DNA from: JADGNF01 sp964582085
GTDB taxonomy: Archaea > Thermoproteota > Bathyarchaeia > Bathyarchaeales > Bathycorpusculaceae
Length of the DNA: 64,000 nt
Direction of reading: 5' to 3'
Assembly: GCA_964582085.1 (NCBI GenBank)
Contig: CAZOPV010000005.1
Span: 1-64,000 of the forward strand
Position numbers and translations under genes: made by a program. The stretch's first letter is position 1; each line of letters opens with the position of its first letter. Shown piece by piece: positions 63,996 to 64,000 of the stretch. Under the pieces are notes generated by a model. The model had not been told where the DNA came from. It worked only from the letters and a program-made list of their open reading frames with translations, and ran no database searches.

Positions 63996-64000
63996 ATTAA

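Noticed and set aside
1..64000. CRISPR array, insertion sequences, rRNA genes
   Set aside because: No regularly spaced repeats, transposase genes with terminal repeats, or rRNA were seen on reading the window.

Overview
The window looks like a chromosomal segment of a TACK-group archaeon, most likely a Bathyarchaeia-type lineage. The evidence is archaeal information-processing genes throughout (aIF5B, Topo VI A and B, ABCE1, exosome Rrp4/41/42, SBDS, proteasome alpha, KEOPS Cgi121 and Pcc1, prefoldin beta, family B DNA polymerase, archaeal enolase and uS2). A eukaryote-type topoisomerase IB adds to this, since in archaea that enzyme is known mainly from Thaumarchaeota, Aigarchaeota and Bathyarchaeota relatives. 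TATA/BRE-like promoters and frequent GTG/TTG starts also fit. The taxonomic call is inference; there is no rRNA gene in the window.

Layout. 1-5.46 kb is an accessory island: a partial cas6 running off the left edge, a C-terminal DndB-like gene, degraded pieces, rmuC, a frameshifted small gene, a mini zinc protein, a metallo-beta-lactamase gene and a tyrosine recombinase (both 5'-truncated at the same point), ending at tRNA-Cys(GCA). 5.6-14.1 kb: aIF5B, a YdjM-like hydrolase, a tungstate ABC operon (tupABC-like) divergent from a ModE-like regulator, a full-length eukaryote-like Rpb5/RpoH, and a frameshifted Lrp-like regulator. 14.2-28 kb: a large secreted beta-propeller protein, a TIM-barrel-like protein, a P-type ATPase, a metallopeptidase, topoisomerase IB plus a YggU protein, tandem moeA genes, agmatinase. 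28-36 kb: Topo VI, ABCE1, a tiny acidic ORF, a THUMP protein, Cgi121, a phosphoribosyltransferase. 35.7-42.1 kb: the pcc1-eL43-rrp42-rrp41-rrp4-SBDS-psmA operon, divergent from prefoldin beta-DUF3194-DHH. 42.1-46.1 kb: an ECF transporter module and a secreted TIM-barrel protein split by a -1 frameshift. 46-53.6 kb: endonuclease IV, a five-gene modular glutamate synthase operon and an AbrB-PhoU regulator. 53.7-64 kb: a second large beta-propeller surface protein, MEMO-like protein, uS2, enolase, an RsmB-type methyltransferase and DNA polymerase B.

How the genes work together. Tungstate/molybdate uptake (tup, ModE) and cofactor insertion (two MoeA) form one functional theme; glutamate synthase with its own ferredoxin and flavin subunits forms a nitrogen-assimilation unit; exosome, SBDS, KEOPS and proteasome genes form a compact RNA/protein quality-control block. 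Two related ~900-residue surface proteins share domain order and translation signals and may be major cell-envelope or exoproteins.

Most notable: the RpoH that carries the eukaryotic-style N-terminal jaw domain; a slippery A7 frameshift between the soluble part and the membrane anchor of an extracellular TIM-barrel protein; a 23-residue Glu/Trp ORF with a perfect Shine-Dalgarno; and the tRNA-Cys-bounded island. Several frameshifts fall in homopolymers, so sequencing or assembly error must be excluded first.
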